DNA of 64,000 nt, taken from contig JADJJZ010000006.1 of NCBI GenBank assembly GCA_016706255.1, positions 434,001 to 498,000 on the forward strand, read 5' to 3'. Both the position numbers and the translations under genes were made by a program. Within the stretch, counting starts at the first letter, position 1. Each line of letters starts with the position of its first letter. Source of the stretch: Bacteroidota bacterium (GTDB lineage Bacteria; Bacteroidota; Bacteroidia; Chitinophagales; BACL12). The notes under the pieces were generated by a model. The model saw only the letters and a list, made by a program, of their open reading frames with translations, was not told the DNA's origin and did no database searches. Below are positions 61,392 through 64,000 of the stretch, piece after piece.

Positions 61392-63287
61392 GTGAGTCAA
61401 AATACCCTAAATATTATCACCACCCTCATTCCGGCGCTGCCACTGCTTGGATTTTTTATTCATGTTTTCATGAAAAGTAAAATTTCCGAAAAAATGGCAG
61501 GTATACACGCGTCATTATGGGTGGGCATCGCATTTGTATTATCGCTGGTTTTATTTAATCAGCTTAATTCAACTGATGTTATAGAAGTTACTTTAACAAA
61601 TTGGTTTCAGGTTGGGGGTTTAACAATTCCATTTGCCTTTCAAATCGACCACCTTAGTATTATTATGATGATGGTAATAACCGGCATCGGTTGTTTGATT
61701 CATATTTATTCTATTGGCTATATGCATGGCGATGAAGGATTTAACCGCTTCTTCTCCTATTTAAATTTATTTATTTTCTTCATGCTCCTCCTCGTAATGG
61801 CGAACAATTACATTTTAATGTTTGTCGGCTGGGAAGGCGTGGGGTTATGCTCTTATCTCTTAATCGGCTTCTGGTTCAAAAATCAGGAGTATAATAAAGC
61901 TGCTAACAAAGCATTTATCATGAACCGCATCGGCGATTTAGCCATGTTGTTCGGATTATTTTTATTATTCCAATATGCAGGCTCATTAACCTTTACCGGT
62001 GTGAACGATAGTTTAACACGCCTGGTGCCGGATGAATCAATGTTAACTGTTATAACGCTTTTATTATTTATTGGAGCTTGCGGTAAAAGCGCGCAAATTC
62101 CTTTATATACCTGGTTACCCGATGCCATGGCCGGCCCGACTCCTGTTTCTGCATTAATCCATGCAGCAACCATGGTTACAGCCGGTATTTATATGATTGT
62201 GCGCAGTAATTTATTATTTTCCATGGCGCCCGATACATTAAATGTTATCATGATTGTTGGTATTGCTACCGCAATTTTCGCCGGTTCAATTGCATTAAAA
62301 CAAAATGATATTAAAAAAGTACTGGCCTACTCAACGGTAAGTCAGCTCGGTTTAATGTTTTTTGCAATTGGTGTCGGCGCATATGAAGCTGCCATGTTCC
62401 ACTTAATTACACATGCATTTTTTAAAGCATTATTATTCCTTAGCGCAGGCAGTGTTATTCACGGTTTAGGTGGCGAACAGGATATTCGTAAAATGGGTGG
62501 ATTAGATAAACGTATGAAAATTACCCACTGGGTTTTCGGATTTGGTGTATTAGCAATTATGGCAGTGCCTCCGTTCTCAGGGTTCTTTTCTAAGGATAGT
62601 ATTTTAGTTGCTGCATATCATATTTCACCTGCACTTTGGGTAATTGGATTATTTGCCGGATTACTTACTGCATATTATATGATGCGTCTTTACGCAGTTG
62701 TTTTCAGAGGAGATGAAAGAATGTCGGAACACGTTAGCAGCCATATTCATGAATCACCACGTGTAATTACAACACCATTAATTATTTTATCGGTGCTTGC
62801 AGTATTTGGCGGATTATTAAACGTGCCACATCTATTTGGTGGTAATAAAATGATGATGCATTATTTAAGTCCGGTTGTGCCAATGGATGAAAAACATATG
62901 ACCATGAATACGGAAATAATTTTAATGGTTATTGCATCATTGGCTATTTTCCTGACCATTTATTTTGCACATTTAAAATATAAAATCAAAAAAACAGTGC
63001 CGGAACCCGATGCACAAATTGTTGGATTTGGCAAGGTATTAAATCACAAATATTATATCGATGAACTATATAATACAATTGTTGTAAAACCATTACATAC
63101 ATTCGGTAATTTCTTATATAAAATTATCGACCTGCAGGTAATCGACGGGTTTGTAAATGGTACAGCACGATTAACAGCGTATTGTTCAACACAATTAAAA
63201 AATTTACAGACAGGTGCTGTGAGTTTTTATTTATTTGCCATGGCCATTGGTATGGTTGGAATTTTATTATTAATTATTTTGATGTAA
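61392..63287 (+). CDS. nuoL: NADH-quinone oxidoreductase subunit L
   Basis: 631 aa antiporter-like proton-pumping subunit, GTG start. Motifs: FVGWEGVGLCSYLLIGFWF near 143-161 (key Glu), QIPLYTWLPDAMAGPTPVSALIHAATMVTAGIYMIVRS near 236-273, and AYSTVSQLGLMFFAIG. The C-terminal lateral helix region is present. nuoM starts 3 bp after its stop. Confidence 0.96.
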   Translation: MSQNTLNIITTLIPALPLLGFFIHVFMKSKISEKMAGIHASLWVGIAFVLSLVLFNQLNSTDVIEVTLTNWFQVGGLTIPFAFQIDHLSIIMMMVITGIGCLIHIYSIGYMHGDEGFNRFFSYLNLFIFFMLLLVMANNYILMFVGWEGVGLCSYLLIGFWFKNQEYNKAANKAFIMNRIGDLAMLFGLFLLFQYAGSLTFTGVNDSLTRLVPDESMLTVITLLLFIGACGKSAQIPLYTWLPDAMAGPTPVSALIHAATMVTAGIYMIVRSNLLFSMAPDTLNVIMIVGIATAIFAGSIALKQNDIKKVLAYSTVSQLGLMFFAIGVGAYEAAMFHLITHAFFKALLFLSAGSVIHGLGGEQDIRKMGGLDKRMKITHWVFGFGVLAIMAVPPFSGFFSKDSILVAAYHISPALWVIGLFAGLLTAYYMMRLYAVVFRGDERMSEHVSSHIHESPRVITTPLIILSVLAVFGGLLNVPHLFGGNKMMMHYLSPVVPMDEKHMTMNTEIILMVIASLAIFLTIYFAHLKYKIKKTVPEPDAQIVGFGKVLNHKYYIDELYNTIVVKPLHTFGNFLYKIIDLQVIDGFVNGTARLTAYCSTQLKNLQTGAVSFYLFAMAIGMVGILLLIILM

Positions 63288-63290
63288 TTC

Positions 63291-64000
63291 ATGTTCACAT
63301 TACTACTCATATTATTACCCATCGTTGCAGGTTTAGGTTTGCTGCTTTTACCACAGCAAATGGCTAAACAAATTGCATTGGTAACCACATTGGCTACCTT
63401 AGCATTAACGGTAGCAACCTATTTTCAATTTGACCCGCATGCAGGTGCGCAATTTGTTACAAATGTTCCTTGGATCGACATGCTCGGTGTTCGGTTCCAT
63501 ATTGGTATTGATGGAATTAGTATGGTGATGCTCATTTTGAGCAATATCCTGGCACCATTAATTATACTTTCTTCATTTAAAGATGATTATTCTAAACCCG
63601 GACTGTTTTTTGGTTTAATGCTCATCATGCAGGGTGCAATGAACGGTGTATTTGTTTCATTGGATATGTTCCTCTATTATATTTTCTGGGAACTGGCATT
63701 AATTCCTGCTTATTTTTTAGTGTTATGGTGGGGCAGGGGCGAAACAACAAAAATTACATTCAAATTCTTTATTTATACCTTATTCGGAAGTTTGTTTATG
63801 CTGGTGGCTATCATTTGGTTGAGCGGACAAGGCGCAACAAATTCTACCGACATCAGTAATGTTTACGCGTTACAAATTCCGGCTTCAACACAATTGTATA
63901 TTTTCCTGGCATTTATGCTGGCATACGCAATTAAAATTCCGGTATTTCCATTTCATACCTGGCAACCGGATACTTACACCTTTTCACCATCACCCGCAAC
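63291..64000 (+). CDS. nuoM: NADH-quinone oxidoreductase subunit M, 3' end outside window
   Basis: The first 236 residues of the second antiporter-like subunit, open to the window edge. ATG at 63291, 3 bp after nuoL. Visible features: IDGISMVMLILSNILAPLIIL, YYIFWELALIPAYFLVLWWG (key Glu), FKFFIYTLFGSLFML and AYAIKIPVFPFHTWQPD (key Lys and the HTWQPD motif). nuoN is expected beyond the edge. Confidence 0.95.
   Translation, partial: MFTLLLILLPIVAGLGLLLLPQQMAKQIALVTTLATLALTVATYFQFDPHAGAQFVTNVPWIDMLGVRFHIGIDGISMVMLILSNILAPLIILSSFKDDYSKPGLFFGLMLIMQGAMNGVFVSLDMFLYYIFWELALIPAYFLVLWWGRGETTKITFKFFIYTLFGSLFMLVAIIWLSGQGATNSTDISNVYALQIPASTQLYIFLAFMLAYAIKIPVFPFHTWQPDTYTFSPSPA

Noticed and set aside
1..64000. 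tRNA, rRNA or tmRNA genes
   Set aside because: No cloverleaf or rRNA-like sequence was recognised by eye in the intergenic regions; a covariance-model scan was not possible here.

Overview
This AT-rich window comes from the chromosome of a member of the Bacteroidota, most likely a Chitinophagia/Saprospiria-type environmental lineage (class not certain). The evidence is: several type IX secretion (T9SS) type A C-terminal sorting domains, TAnnTTTG-type promoter boxes, DUF2490 and YD-repeat lipoproteins, an M61 peptidase, a short NuoG, and ISC and methylmalonyl-CoA enzymes typical of the phylum. No rRNA, tRNA, transposase, integrase, phage gene or CRISPR array was found.

Layout. 1-8.96 kb: the end of an OmpA-like lipoprotein, tatC, a 1.3 kb gene-free block of composite palindromic repeats, rpiB, an M28 peptidase, a TPM-domain protein, a Tat-exported lipoprotein amine oxidase and a small lipoprotein. 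8.96-9.45 kb: a four-copy dispersed repeat between convergent genes. 9.45-19.4 kb: housekeeping and membrane genes (DUF3179, nitroreductase, a T9SS protein, a beta-barrel, meaB, a DUF2892 protein with a possible Crp/Fnr operator, a Cys/Met-type PLP enzyme, and a five-gene minus-strand set of DUF1361, DgkA-like kinase, exonuclease/phosphatase, HTH regulator and membrane partner). 19.4-23.5 kb: three tandem paralogues of a T9SS SGNH-like secreted protein. 23.5-31.6 kb: thiL, an acyl-CoA ligase, an M61 peptidase, methylmalonyl-CoA epimerase and iscS-iscU-iscA.

31.9-45.3 kb is the accessory part. Two SBBP-type beta-propeller T9SS proteins point towards each other, each followed on its own strand by a DUF2490 outer-membrane protein. 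The left one carries a one-base frameshift. The right one heads a tightly packed minus-strand operon coding for a P-loop protein, an unusual ABC exporter, three small lipo/secreted proteins, a DUF2490 barrel and an isoaspartyl peptidase. I do not recognise this operon as a described system.

45.5-51.9 kb: a double-AAA+ ATPase with a duplicated beta-rich N-terminus, a PPK2 polyphosphate kinase, a laminin-B/T9SS protein and an ECF sigma/anti-sigma pair. 52.0 kb to the end: the complex I operon nuoABCDEFGHIJKLM (nuoM cut by the window). It is interrupted after nuoG and after nuoH by arrays of a 10-11 bp repeat, and between nuoH and nuoI by a four-helix-bundle (23S rRNA intervening-sequence type) gene flanked by 25 bp direct repeats, which looks like a small inserted cassette.
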